DNA from: Saccoglossus kowalevskii
Taxonomy: Eukaryota; Hemichordata; Enteropneusta; Harrimaniidae
Assembly (NCBI RefSeq): GCF_000003605.2
Contig: NW_003134358.1
Location: 121,765-185,764, forward strand
DNA: 64,000 nucleotides
Direction: 5' to 3'
Below, piece after piece: positions 24,901-36,100 of this stretch; the first letter of the stretch is position 1, and each line of letters opens with the position of its first letter. The notes under the pieces were generated by a model. The model was given only the letters and a program-made list of their open reading frames with translations. It did not search any database and had not been told where the DNA came from. The position numbers and the translations under genes are program-made.

Positions 24901-27436
24901 TTGTTTCGCTTCAGTTAAAGAAACTAATTTTTAACAAAGGGGAAGTATGAATCATAAATTGCTATAAACATCACTAATTTGTTAACAAAAACACTTTTTA
25001 ATCAGTATTCTGTTTTCAGCTATTGAACAACAACTGAAACACATTTCAGAAACCAATATGTTTTCGGTAGCCTTCCATAATAAATGTTTGGTTTTACAAT
25101 GACGAGCAGGAAGCGAGGCAGCAAAGTAGTAGATTTGTTCACAGTTTTAGTGCGGTATCAGGTGAAATCAGCACAGAGCCATAACCAGTTATAGATGATG
25201 GTTAGCAAAGAAATTATATACAAAGAGATTTATAAAACAAAATTGTTCTATTTGGTCAAACAAAAAATATGTTTTGACCATCCTACCCTACCAACGATTT
25301 ATTGTCTACCCTGAAGTTTTTTTGGCCAAACAATAAAAAAGAGGATGCAAAATCACACAAGATATCAATGAGACATGAAAGAAACCCAGAATTTGAAAAA
25401 CTTTCTGGTAAACATCATTAAACATTGACTTTGTAAGTAATCAACAAGCTATTGCAAAGTAAATTACATCAAAAAAATAAATAACAACAAAAATCTGTCC
25501 TACTCTCCTGTTTTTGAATTGCATGTTATCAAGTCCACACAATTTATTATGTTTGGGTCTAGAAACATATTACCTAACAACAAAGGCACACATAAGCCAA
25601 CACCATTGCATTATTATATTATATTACGTTCTGAATTATCAAAATATTACCTAGTTTGTGCAATAGAGCAAATACTGTATATGATTTTATTGTTATAGAG
25701 ATACCGACCTATATAGTACTCGGTGTTTATAGCCATTCCTACATTCAAATGTACGATAATGGCCAATTCTGTTCCATATTACGAGTGTTAGTCAATCCTA
25801 AATGTTACACAACCTGACACTACTGGTTAATTAATAACAATTGTTAAAATCAATTAGTTTATTGAGCTGTAACTGCAAAAAGAAGTTCTTTCCTCTAAAT
25901 TGCAAGGTCATTTTAACAAAGAGAAGTTATTTTAACACCTCAGTTAATGACCACTAATAAATAATGTCTTGGGCAGTTTGAGACTATTGAGACATTCCAG
26001 TTGTTATCTGCACCCCCCCAATGAAATTTAACTTTCATAACATTTATTTTCTATAATGTAATGATATATTTCTGTACATCATATCTCTACACTACAAATA
26101 TTTTTGCAAAAAATTAATTACCCATGTGTTTTTTGTTTAGATCTCACAGACATTTGACACAGAAGGGGTGTTGATGATAACTGCAATAGCACATTCCTAA
26201 TATGGTTGTTCAGAAAACAAATTATTTTGAAAGACCTCAAAAGTAGGTGAACATCTTCGTGACGGAATGAACCTCGTTATGAATATTCAAATATTACTAT
26301 TTTACTCCAGGTAATACCCAACTGAAATAAATTTTCTCACAAATTGGGAAAATTGATCAAAAAAACATCCATTTTACAAAAATAATTTCATGTAATGTTT
26401 TGTATGTACTTTATGATAATCAGTATACATATATACTCAGATTTTGATTATAAAAAAAAAATTATACATGGAATATGAAAGTTAGTATTTTATTTGATAG
26501 TACTAGACATAGACAGTTGACTTCATTGTTTGTGCAGCTAAAAACATGTCTAGTGACATTATTTTCTGCTTTGTTTCAAACTGTAGCAACTGTACAATCT
26601 GGTTGATTCCAGTTGTGTGCATGCCTCACTGGGTTCGTAAAGTGGGGCAATACATAATTCATGAGGAATGAAGCATTGAAGGCGTGGATTATGACATAAA
26701 TTTGAATGATTATCAGCTGTTTCATTAAATATGCAGGTAAACAAGTGCAATCTGGTTTGCTGCTGGGGACAGTCCATGGTACAAATTTAGTAACTGACGT
26801 GAACGAAAAAAATTCCGGTTTCATTTTCGTTGCACGAGTGTGATCATATATCGCGACTCAACAATCTATGTGTTTGTGCCGATGTTAAGTTCTGAAATGA
26901 ACGTCCAGTGCGAACAAAGAACAAAAAAACTTTAGACTTTAAAAAAATATATGCTGAGCTTGCGATCCGTGAAGTTCTCGCTGCAGTTACAAGTGCACTA
27001 GAACATCTACTGTATGCGGTGTATGTACGTCCATGATAACAGTTAACTGCGAGCGTAATTTGCAAAGTGATTTTGCCATATAGTAGTACTGTACAAAAGT
27101 GGGATCGCTAATTTGTGGACTTGCACTCCGTATGCAACCCCAATCAGAATCGTGATCATTTTAATTCTTTTTTAAATCTCGAACTTCCGGGAGAATAAAA
27201 TAAAAATAAATAGAAACCCATAGCTATAATGTGTTACGTTATTTAGTTGAAACAAAAAGACAAAGGAACAACTATAACATACCTTTGTCTTTCTCCGTCG
27301 TGAAGTGCTGTGGTTTAATTTTGTCGTCTGCCACTTTGTTCGGTTGATTATCATCGAGGCTCATAGATGTATAAGTAAACTGGTTACTCGTATTAGTAGA
27401 GGTGGAGACGGTAGTGCGTCCCTTGTTGTCTTCCAT
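9995..27436 (-). CDS. SLC47A1-like: MATE-family multidrug and toxin extrusion transporter, copy A
   Basis: Predicted proton/organic-cation antiporter of the plasma membrane. Sixteen coding exons: 27436-27283, 22799-22663, 21748-21647, 19764-19696, 18830-18682, 18003-17961, 16482-16340, 15921-15824, 15214-15101, 14288-14221, 13616-13508, 12225-12150, 11828-11759, 11264-11132, 10890-10796, 10378-9995; 647 aa. MATE signatures are FCGHLG (TM1 region), LACDTLFSQ-like ATACDTLFSQTFGSKN, NVRVGNALGA and GYYFVGFPVG. Of the four glutamates important in human MATE1 (273, 278, 300, 389), the first two are kept (E325, E330). The third is Q352 and the fourth is D441. The last exon adds a cytosolic linker and a 13th membrane helix (about 597-619), with an N-V-T glycosylation site beyond it, as in vertebrate MATE1. 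The N-terminus has a cysteine cluster C-S-C-C-P-S-C-C at 69-76. The start is the ATG in AACATGG (strong Kozak); a GTG 18 bases upstream is in frame but less likely. Confidence 0.93.
12279..13116 (+). repeat. Composite tandem-repeat element, copy 2 (family A, near full)
   Basis: This element lies in the MATE copy A intron between coding exons 11 and 12. The left end is a small hairpin (CAGCC-TCTC-GGCTG), then TAGCTCCGCTGT at 12301. The right end is GCTCTGCTCGAC-AAA-GTCGACAGCGGAGC, an almost perfect hairpin that finishes in ACAGCGGAGCTA, the reverse complement of the left 12-mer. Between them are about four tandem units of roughly 158 bp, each with ACTTGCGGTTTTTAACAAGA, AGTCGAAAATATCACTTTTT and CTGAGAGAGGTCCACATGTA. 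There is no coding capacity. The layout (terminal hairpin, short terminal repeat, central tandem core) recalls non-autonomous Helitron/Helentron-type elements, but that is inference. Confidence 0.85.
13978..14178 (+). repeat. MITE-like repeat, family B copy (TACTGTAAA ends)
   Basis: This AT-rich element of about 200 bp has TTTTCACTGGGTT near the left and TTTTACAGTA at the right. Internal landmarks are CATTTCAGGCATATTC, GTTTTAAATTCACGG and TAATGTGTTCTATGC. The same order is found inverted at 15584-15795 and 35714-35924, and truncated at 50021-50158. It lies in a MATE copy A intron. Confidence 0.8.
14381..14716 (-). repeat. MITE-like repeat, family D copy
   Basis: Read on the minus strand, it starts CACTGCGAGAATCACGCG. 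It then has GAAATCGAACGTAAAAAC, GGACAAACAAAGGTCATAGC, GTCGTAGAGGCGTCAAACAT and GCTTAATAATTTGC, and ends GCATCTCGCAAGATCTCGCA. The same series is recognisable at 30648-30977 and, more decayed, at 57715-57990. The ends carry an imperfect TCTCGCA/TGCGAGA inverted repeat. It is CpG-richer than its surroundings and lies in a MATE copy A intron. Confidence 0.7.
15584..15795 (-). repeat. MITE-like repeat, family B copy
   Basis: Inverted copy of the family B element, from TACTGTAAAAGG to GTCATTTTACAG, in the MATE copy A intron between coding exons 8 and 9. It is very similar to the copy at 35714-35924. Confidence 0.8.
17120..17254 (+). repeat. 27-bp minisatellite, five units
   Basis: GTCCAGGGTTGTTTGTTTGG plus AAATTAT is repeated five times with only two or three base differences, in a MATE copy A intron. 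The near identity suggests recent expansion. It gives an open 9-residue repeat (QGCLFGNYV), which is incidental. Confidence 0.95.
19375..19577 (+). repeat. MITE-like repeat, family B variant
   Basis: Shares TTTTCACTGAAATTTAATTT, CACTGTGTTTTAATTTCATG, AATTTAGCGGATTTGTTATC and AGCGAAAATAGCGAAATTAA with the copy at 44465-44664. It ends CATTTACAGTA. It is a distinct subfamily of the same TTTACAGTA-ended group, in the MATE copy A intron between coding exons 4 and 5. Confidence 0.7.
19979..20212 (+). repeat. MITE-like repeat, family C copy
   Basis: Starts CTAACTTTTTCACCACTAAA and ends GTGGTGGTGAAAACGTTGAA, with TTCAGGAAATGAAACCTAAT and GGAAAGTGCAGACTAAAAAC inside. The inverted ends and internal order match the other family C copies. 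It lies immediately before the large composite repeat at 20344. Confidence 0.7.
20344..21556 (+). repeat. Composite tandem-repeat element, copy 3, with assembly gap
   Basis: Both ends are present: the left hairpin AGCCTGTCGGCT and TAGCTCCGCTGTTGGC, and the right GCTCGAC-AAA-GTCGACAGCGGAGC hairpin. The central tandem array is broken by 720 N (20608-21327), so its unit number is unknown. It lies in MATE copy A intron 3. Frames that span the N run are not real genes. Confidence 0.85.
20608..21327. other. Assembly gap (720 N)
   Basis: The unsequenced run falls inside the tandem core of the family A element, where near-identical 158-bp units would make short-read assembly fail. Confidence 0.99.
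22800..27282 (-). other. MATE copy A intron 1 (4.5 kb), no gene seen
   Basis: This long first intron lies between the cytosolic N-terminal exon and the exon with the cysteine cluster. It is AT-rich, with several short open frames that show no family resemblance. I see no exon, RNA gene or clear repeat element in it. Its length leaves room for enhancers or an alternative first exon. Confidence 0.6.
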
Positions 27437-30126
27437 GTTGATTTCAGACTCCACAGGAGCGACTTTACAACTGGCGCGTTGCGTGCTGACCGACTGGGGT
27501 GATAGCGCTCAGCTGATGACAAACAGCTAAATGTCGATTTAAATGAACGCCCATGGGTCAAGGTGTATCTTTGCATATTGCAAAGTAGGTGTAATGTAGA
27601 CCGTTATTGACAGCTTCAATCAAGAACAGCTCATTTCCATACAATGGAAAGTGCGTGAAAGCGAGGCTGCCCCTCCTTGTTAATTTGTTGTACGTTCTCT
27701 ACTCGTGTGCGCTGACTTTCGTTTGACCCTGGTTTGCCCCTGCTGTCGATAAAATAGATTTATTGCCGAACACATTTGTGTAAACACTAAATGCCGTAGC
27801 CTGTATGACGAAATAACAATCTGTTGGAATGCTCCAGGGTGTATTCCGAGACATACACGCGCCAACTGACAATGAAACCAAGTTTCATCATTGTCAACAG
27901 CCAGCCAGCAAACACTCGCTGTAAGACCTTACATTTCTTTTGTTTTTATGTAACTTTGTTTTTACGAGTTGGAAACCCATTTGTTGATGAACCGTAGAAC
28001 GTACTATTTAACGCTGACACTAACGTTGAGGTCAACATTAATATATGAGTGAACGGAACTGAAAAAAAAAACGGAGATAGGAAATATAAAATTATTAATT
28101 TGAAATTTGGGTTACTTTTTTTGTTAAAATATTCTATTTTTAATGATGTTGAGATATGGCTGCCGTTATTTGTTTGTACATATTAATAAATATTGTTACA
28201 AACATTTTCGCAAATAACATCGAATACCAACTTTTTACAATTAATTACGACATTTTTAACAACATTACAACATTAATTGTGATTATGGGAATTGCAATTG
28301 TTACAGTAATCAAAAATACAGCAAATTTGAAAAAAAACAAAAACATATTTATTTATATCTTAATAAAATTCAGGATATTTAATCGCCATGGTACTCACAC
28401 ACCTCGCTAACATACGGCAGATACGCTACTGCATGAAATCTGCAGTGTATACAGTGTACATTAATAATAATCTAAACTTCATACAGCTAAAGCCTGAAGA
28501 TCTTAATAATACATAAACGCGTTCTCTGGTTGCTACGTTACTGAGAGTATGTAGTATGGATTCTGCAATAGTTTTGGGATGGGTGTTTTATCATAACGTT
28601 CATGGGTGGTTTGTGACAGTTCAATAGCTTTTTTTGCTTTTGTTCCTTAATTAGATATATATGACACAAGATTAACTAAACACAAACTCACGAAGTAAAA
28701 ACTAATTTGGTTCAAATAATGTTGTTGTTTTTTTTTTTAAAAAAAAAAAGCCTCGATAGAAATGGAACACCTTGGTAGAAATGAAACCTTCCGCTGGCTG
28801 GAAAGTAAACGTGGAAATATTTCGACTAAAAGATTAAAAGGCACGTTAGCTACAATATAAATTGAATAGCAAATATTATTTAAAATTGTGTCTTGAAATG
28901 TGGCGTTTCAAGCGTATGAGTATGAAACAATTCAGATGATGTGACCGCACCCATGAACAGTTCTCCAGCTGGATTTGTGCGAGGGGTTTATATATACGCC
29001 ATAGGTATATTTAGACTTAAAACACAGGCAATGTTTTGACACCGTTTAATCAGTCAGAGCATTTTGTGTTCTCTCAAGTTGTTTTCACAATCCTGTCCTA
29101 AATTGTAATGCTCGTCAAAACAACGTGATCAACATCATAGACCATGGTTTAGTTCCTTTATGTATGATGTAATTATGATGAATGATGTACAGTCTTCTTC
29201 TGTTAAAAGTAATTACATAACACTTCACTACAGTCAAATGACTCTCGTACTCACATGGATTTTGTTTGGAAGTGCTCCGCAGCCAGTTGAAAATTGGACT
29301 CCAAAACGCCGTTGATGGCGCTCTTTTGAAAACGTGTCTTTACTAACTTAAAGAATACTAGTATCCTGGGTAAAAAGTTAATAACTTATGTCAAAATCAA
29401 TAATTACTTAACACTCTTGTAATAAAAAAAATCTGATAAATTTGTCGCCTCGATAGGACAAATCCTTTAACGACTTTAATGTGCCCGTAACCTTCACTGT
29501 CCGTAAACTTTCAGTTGATGCAACCATCAATTATTGACGGTGATTTCACTCACGTATTTTTAGAGGGACATAAACAACTGACGGTGCTATCAATTGGTTC
29601 TACAGGAGATTTATATTTATAGATATCCAGCATACTGAATATCATATCGGGAGAGGAGAATACGCACTTGGATGCTTATTACTGGCTGCTGATTGTGTAT
29701 TTATTGTTATTTGTATTGTTGTGTTTCATTGTCACGTGAACAAACATGATCCAGAGAACCAAGCAAGCAAATCATGTTGATTTCTTACTGTGTCAACTCA
29801 CACAAAATGGGGAAGAAAAACAAACAAACAAACACCGTTTAATTAGATAGAATTATTTAATTAGAATTAATCTAATCACAAATGCTGCATGGATTTATAA
29901 CTGCATTAAACAATTACATAATAACTGACAATATAGAAAGTTGACTGCATTTTCCGATTTTTGACAATATTGATAATAATGTCCAGTGACAGTTTACTAT
30001 GAAAGACTATTATTATATAATTACTTTTCTTACAAAAGTGTCGATTTATTTAATTTTATAACACTACCAATATACTTTTACGAACCGCCATAATCATAAT
30101 ATTAACGTATTTCTATATTATGTCTA
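27437..30126. other. Intergenic interval between MATE copies A and B
   Basis: This is about 2.7 kb between the start codon of copy A and the stop codon of copy B, both on the minus strand. It should contain the promoter and 5' UTR of A and the 3' UTR of B. The part near 27440-27880 is richer in CpG than the rest. A weakly hydrophobic 84-codon frame at 28156-28410 has no recognisable relatives. No other gene is seen. Confidence 0.6.
30045..30050 (-). terminator. Candidate polyadenylation signal, MATE copy B
   Basis: AATAAA on the minus strand lies about 77 bases past the stop codon at 30127, a usual distance. It has not been confirmed by transcript data. Confidence 0.5.
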
Positions 30127-33100
30127 CTACTGAAAGCTGGCAATAGTGGCCGAGGGAGCACTTATATTGAAAAATGTATTATTTAGAAATAATGTATTAT
30201 TGAGTTCATAATAATGTATAAAAGTAGCTCGGACAAAGGGTGTAAGTAACTCTCCTGTCACTACCCCACCACAGAACAAGCATGTCATCAACAAGAGAAT
30301 GCCTACACGTTTGGCTATTATGACTTTCAACGATGGGGTTCTGTATCGTGAATCCGTTAGCGTGATGAACGTGGTTTTCTCGGGGATATAGGAGATACCA
30401 TTGGAATCTTTGTCGGCACTCTCCACCTCATCTTCGGTGACATCACCAATATCTAATAAACTTGATGGTATTTTCTTCTCAGCTTCATTTTTCACTTCTT
30501 CCGGGCTTTCATCTTCATTGATTGTTGATAAAGCGATGTATTCTTCGCGTCCTTCTACCCCTGCTCGCTCCTGGGCCTGTATATGTGTAGTAATACATTA
30601 GATTTAAACATCCATATATGGTAAGTATGCAACAATAGATCATAATCCTTTCACTGCGAGATCCCGCGTTACACGTGAAATCGAACGTAAAAACTGGACA
30701 AACAAAGGTTATAGCGTCGTAGTGACGCCTAAACATTGCATGAGATTCGACAAACACGAAATTATTTTTGGGCTATTTCCACGCTTAATAATGTGCTTTA
30801 CACATTTGATAATGGTCAAGCTCAACGCTATATTCCCTTCTGAAAAATCTGCATTTTGACACCGAACAATACAAAAAAAAAAAAAAAAAAAAAACGAATT
30901 CGAAGTTCCAAATCAAATCATTCTATCTTTACGTTGAACGCTCGGCCCGCGTCTTTCTTACGTAGTACGTGAGATGTTACAGTGGGCAGAGAATAAACTA
31001 TTGTGAATAATTATACATACAGTAACATTATACTACATTGCACACACTGACAAGTAATTTTGAGATATTCATTATAGGAATCTTCAATGTTATTACCTTT
31101 TCGGATTCATTCTTCCAGTTCAGCTTTGATATCGTTATGTTGAAGAAAAAACACTGGCATACGGCAGCTGATAAGATTCCCACCCAGAACCCTAAATATG
31201 GAAAACGTAGGAAAACAAAATAAGATCACAGGTGAACCATATACAGTATTGGAATGATTTGGTTATTAATATTATCTATATCCCACTTTTCCTACATGCA
31301 GTTCAATGGCGCACTTAAATGCATACAAACCATATGGCATTTTACTCCTTATGTAGAGTAGAGTTTATGTTTATGTATGTTATTTATGTATGTTTTGAGT
31401 TACTATCTATCGCATGTGCGCCATATTGTTTATGAGCAGCAAGTTATAGGGCCCTCAGGTTGGGACGTTATGTGCGCAAGATAAGAATATGAATTGCCCG
31501 TGAGCCAGATGACTTAGTGGCACCCGGCAGAGGGGTTAATCATGTATGATATTGGGGTGTATTATTCAAAAACGCGTGATTGTGATGTCAAATCATTAGC
31601 TGAACACTATTTAAAGGGGTCAACTATCAACACGAATTACGATTTTAAAGGTTAATCATACTTATTCTAATATTAAACAATCAGCTACCTCGGTAAAGTA
31701 CGACGTTGCCTATTTGTTGATCAGATTTGTATTTAAACTTACAAAGACTGTTCGCCCGACGGATCGCAATACAAAATGGTTAAAAATTATGATTTGAACA
31801 CGAGGATGAATATTCCCAAAACAGTGAGTATATTTCGATATAAGCACATGGCAAGCACAACATGACCACATTAGGCAAAACGTTGTTCAATCTGAAACTG
31901 GTTTCTCCTACATTTCCATACTGTGATGAATTGTCTAAATGTAAACTTATTTAAATTGTATTGCGATATGTTATAATACTTCTTAGATATTATAGGATGA
32001 GGCAAAACATGTGACATTATATGGCAAAGTGTCGTACGCCAAGTACAAAATATAAAAGCACAGCAATGACCAAATGAAATTGGGCAAAACGTGGTTCAAT
32101 CTGACAAAAGTGATTTCTTCACATTTTCTTACTGTGATGAATTGTAAAGTATAAAGTACTTTAGGATGAGACAAAAAATCAGTTTATATGACATTATATG
32201 TAAAAGTGTCGTACACCAAAAACAAATTGTCAAAAAATGTCAGTAGTCAAATTGTACAGCTTATTGCCCAAGTCAATCATTGTTGTGCTCATTTTTACAA
32301 ACTACTTCATAACTCTCCAACTACGTTGATCCACTGTTGATGTTGAAGGACTTGTTTTTGTAATTATAAGGAAAAACAAAACATGACTATACATAATTAT
32401 CCTCAAATATATTAGTCAGAATACACTTTAACTGAATGAGCCGATTATCTTGTACATGTAGTTTCTTCTAAAATGTATATTGCATTATTTAGTATAATTA
32501 TGCACATAAATTTGAATACATTCTAATGAACTTTTCTGTGAAAAAAAACTATCTAATGATACCACAAACCATTATTCCCTACAGCTTGCACTAAATCAGT
32601 TAAAATGGATTAGGATCATGGATTTATATGAAAATATTTCCCGCTACACGCGTTCACCCTAGATTGGTGATACCAAACATTATATAACGGTATAATGTAT
32701 TATATATAAAGGAGAAAGCTAGACCATTGTTGGTGCTACTACCGTTATATAATATATATATATATATATTTCAAGCAAAGATTGGACCAATTACATCACT
32801 GTTTCACAGGGAATCTTATTCAAGTTGTATTGAGGGCCGTGGGTAACAAATACATGGTTCACTTACCAGCTATTCCGGCATGGAAGACAAGTAATAGAAA
32901 CACACCAACTGGTAAGCCGATGAAATAATATACTATTATATTAAGAATGGCACCAATACGTTGCTGACCACATCCATTCAGAATAGCAGACTGAACAAAC
33001 TGAACAAAACGAGTCAATACTGGTTAACATTTAAAGAATCACAGCCAAAATGCCATGCCATGTCGCCTTGTTTGATATGGATCGTATGCGTTGTATGTAA

Positions 33101-36100
33101 CGTGTTTATACGAAATGTGATTGTGAGTTGCATGACGACTTTAAATCAACACAATAACAAGCGCGCATGAGTAACTGCTACTGATACATATCATTGTATT
33201 GTATTGTAATATAGACATTGATTCAATATATATTGAACTAGTTCTACAGTGCGGTCCACTCGCATCATTTTGTGATGTTGTGTATTATCATGACGATCCA
33301 GTACAATTGCGTAATTCTGTGTTATAATATAATACATAAATACATAAATAACAATGTCACGGTACTCTACATAGCTAAGTTGATTATATTGTAGTTTATG
33401 CTTACCCCAATATTGACAAAGATAATAATTAACACGGAAATTATTAACATACGTGACGTCAGTTGTCTAACTTCCCTGAAGTGTATAATAATAATAATTT
33501 ACATATTATAAGTTGTGTGTCTGTGAACTTGTCGCCATGCTTTTTCAATACAAACACAAAACGATAAAAAACACAATATGTGTTCATCACTTACTTATCT
33601 TCAGTAAAAATCAATGATATATAATCTCTAGTAAAGAAAACGGCAATGGCAAGACAAATAGCAATCATCCCTGTGAAGATACAGACATACACTGTGACAG
33701 TAACATACGATACTTCATAGTGTAAAACTCGAGATAGATAACACTGTGAATGGTTTGACTTCATTTGTTCTATTTCCCCTAATGGATTATGAATTTGATT
33801 TTCAAATTGATGAGAATGGTTTAGTTTGTATTTTACAGGATGTTAAAAAGGATGAATAATTTGCTGCAATACATACATCACTTGTATTCAAACTTATGTC
33901 AAATTCCTCTGGTTTGATCTAACTATTACAAGTAATTACATGTAGTACCCACCAGTCAGTACGAGTGCCACACGTCCCGTGATCTGCGCATGCTTCGGCT
34001 TGTATGCTCCAAGAAAATTGCCCACGCGAGCGATAACAGCAGATGACATACCAAACGCCGTCTATAATTGAGAATAAAAACATTATATTACACCATATTA
34101 TTACATGAACATAAAATTTGCACATTGTTGTTAAACACACGATTTAGAATTCTTTCTACGATTATTAGAAAACTTGCACAAGCATGTGCGCTAATCGTTA
34201 TCGTATATGCTAAAACAAAAATGGTTTTGAATGGTTTGAATATGTGTGAATCACTGGGAATATTTGAATCATCCGGATACAAATCTGTCCCGGGTAACCA
34301 TGGTACCATTCTACGTTGACCCCATCATTTCATTGATCATAATGAATGCATCTAAACTAGAATGGACGTGTTAATAACATGGCGTGACATAAATGAAATA
34401 ACAAACACACAAATAATAAATATCCCATTCAATTACGTAACCTCTACATGCTGTGACATTTTAATGAGTGAATATAATGGTCGATAAGTCGAACATTGAT
34501 AGGTATGCATATAAGTGCATGGGAAGTTGTTATGAAGAATTGGTATGACAAGCTTATCTACTTACCACACACGAAACGCTGGTGATTTGATATATTATAA
34601 CGCTGACAGCTAATTGAGTTTCGTTAATCGTTCCTAATATAGATATACACGCATTATAATAAACTATTCAGATGAATACAATTAACATAATATTTTCATT
34701 TTTTCTTGGATTTCTTGGCACTATATGTCTCTAGCCCTGGGTGCTAACATAATACATTTCACTTGAATAACGTGACTAAAGATATGATAATACTACATCA
34801 CACAGAGGAAAAACAAATCTAGTTTTTATATTTCTTTAAATTGAAATTTGTCAAATTATTTTTTTGACTAGAAAATTTGACATAATTTTAAATTTAATGT
34901 GATGTATTTTTTCTTAGTTTCTTACGCAAAGGACATACCAAAGAAAGTAAAGTTCGCCCTCTACAGACACACTCCCGACAAACCCATACTATCTACCACT
35001 TTTTATATAATATAGTTGTTTATTTTATCATGTCTTAGCCTGTTGGGGGAAGTTCTAGTCCCATTATTACAAGAATGACTTGCAACTCAAATAGACTTGT
35101 GTAGTGACATCATATACATTTGAACTTTGTACTAATAAACAGTTCCGGTGACCTACTATCCCGCATAGACATTTATATTTAGAAAATACTTACCTATATA
35201 TAGTAATAAGATTTCAAATTTAAATTCAAAGTTAAAGTCCATTAAATACTGGATACTACATGCACATAAACGAAAATACAAAATACCAACCTGACATGAA
35301 AGTGACGATCTCCCAGCTCCACCATTCAATACATATCATTATTGCACTAGGAATTCCTAAAACTAGAACTTTGTTCCAATCATAAAGAGACTCAGTCGAC
35401 CAACCTGTTACATTAAGAATAAAATTAATATATGTTTCAAATTTGCATGTTATGTACAGACAAGTTACGGTTTTAACACAAAAGCTCTTCTGTACATGTG
35501 ATAATATGTCTTATTGTTCGTGTCATTTTTCGACCAACAAAACATCCCTCAAAAATAATATTATATATAAAGTTAATTCATGTCGCGTATCTACCGTTAA
35601 ACCAAATTTTAAACTTGAAAATAAGGCGTTTTTCAGCAAAAAGTAATAAACTACACTATTTAACGATATAACTGAAATTAGAATAATTGTATATATTCAA
35701 CTCGTTTTCTGAGTACTGTAAAGGGGTAATTATTCACTGGGTTTTAATTTAGCTTATTTCGCTGACTGGAAAATGCGCTAAATTAAAACCCAGTGAATAT
35801 GTAAAATTTAGCATAGAACACATTATCTAAATGACAAAACCATGAATTTAAAACCCACTGAATATGCCTGAAATGGTAAATCAGTGAAATTTAAACCTAG
35901 TGAAAATTAGTCATTTTACAGTATACAAATGACATTCAAAATGGAAATTTCGGAACACCGTAAATTCCGACTTGCAGTATAACAAAGCAAATCACATAAT
36001 AGAAGGCTTCCGAACACTCGGTCGGGCAAACGGACCTTTAGACTCAGGAGGCCGCGGGAGGAGGCCGTTTATCATGCAACGCAAGGCGTTTTTTTGTTTA

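Noticed and set aside
27437-27454. Earlier GTG start for MATE copy A (18 bases upstream)
   Set aside because: A non-ATG start is unlikely when an ATG with a strong Kozak context follows at 27436.
28156-28410. 84-codon hydrophobic frame between the MATE copies
   Set aside because: The hydrophobicity follows from AT-rich DNA (Ile, Asn, Thr, Phe codons). No homology or gene context supports it.
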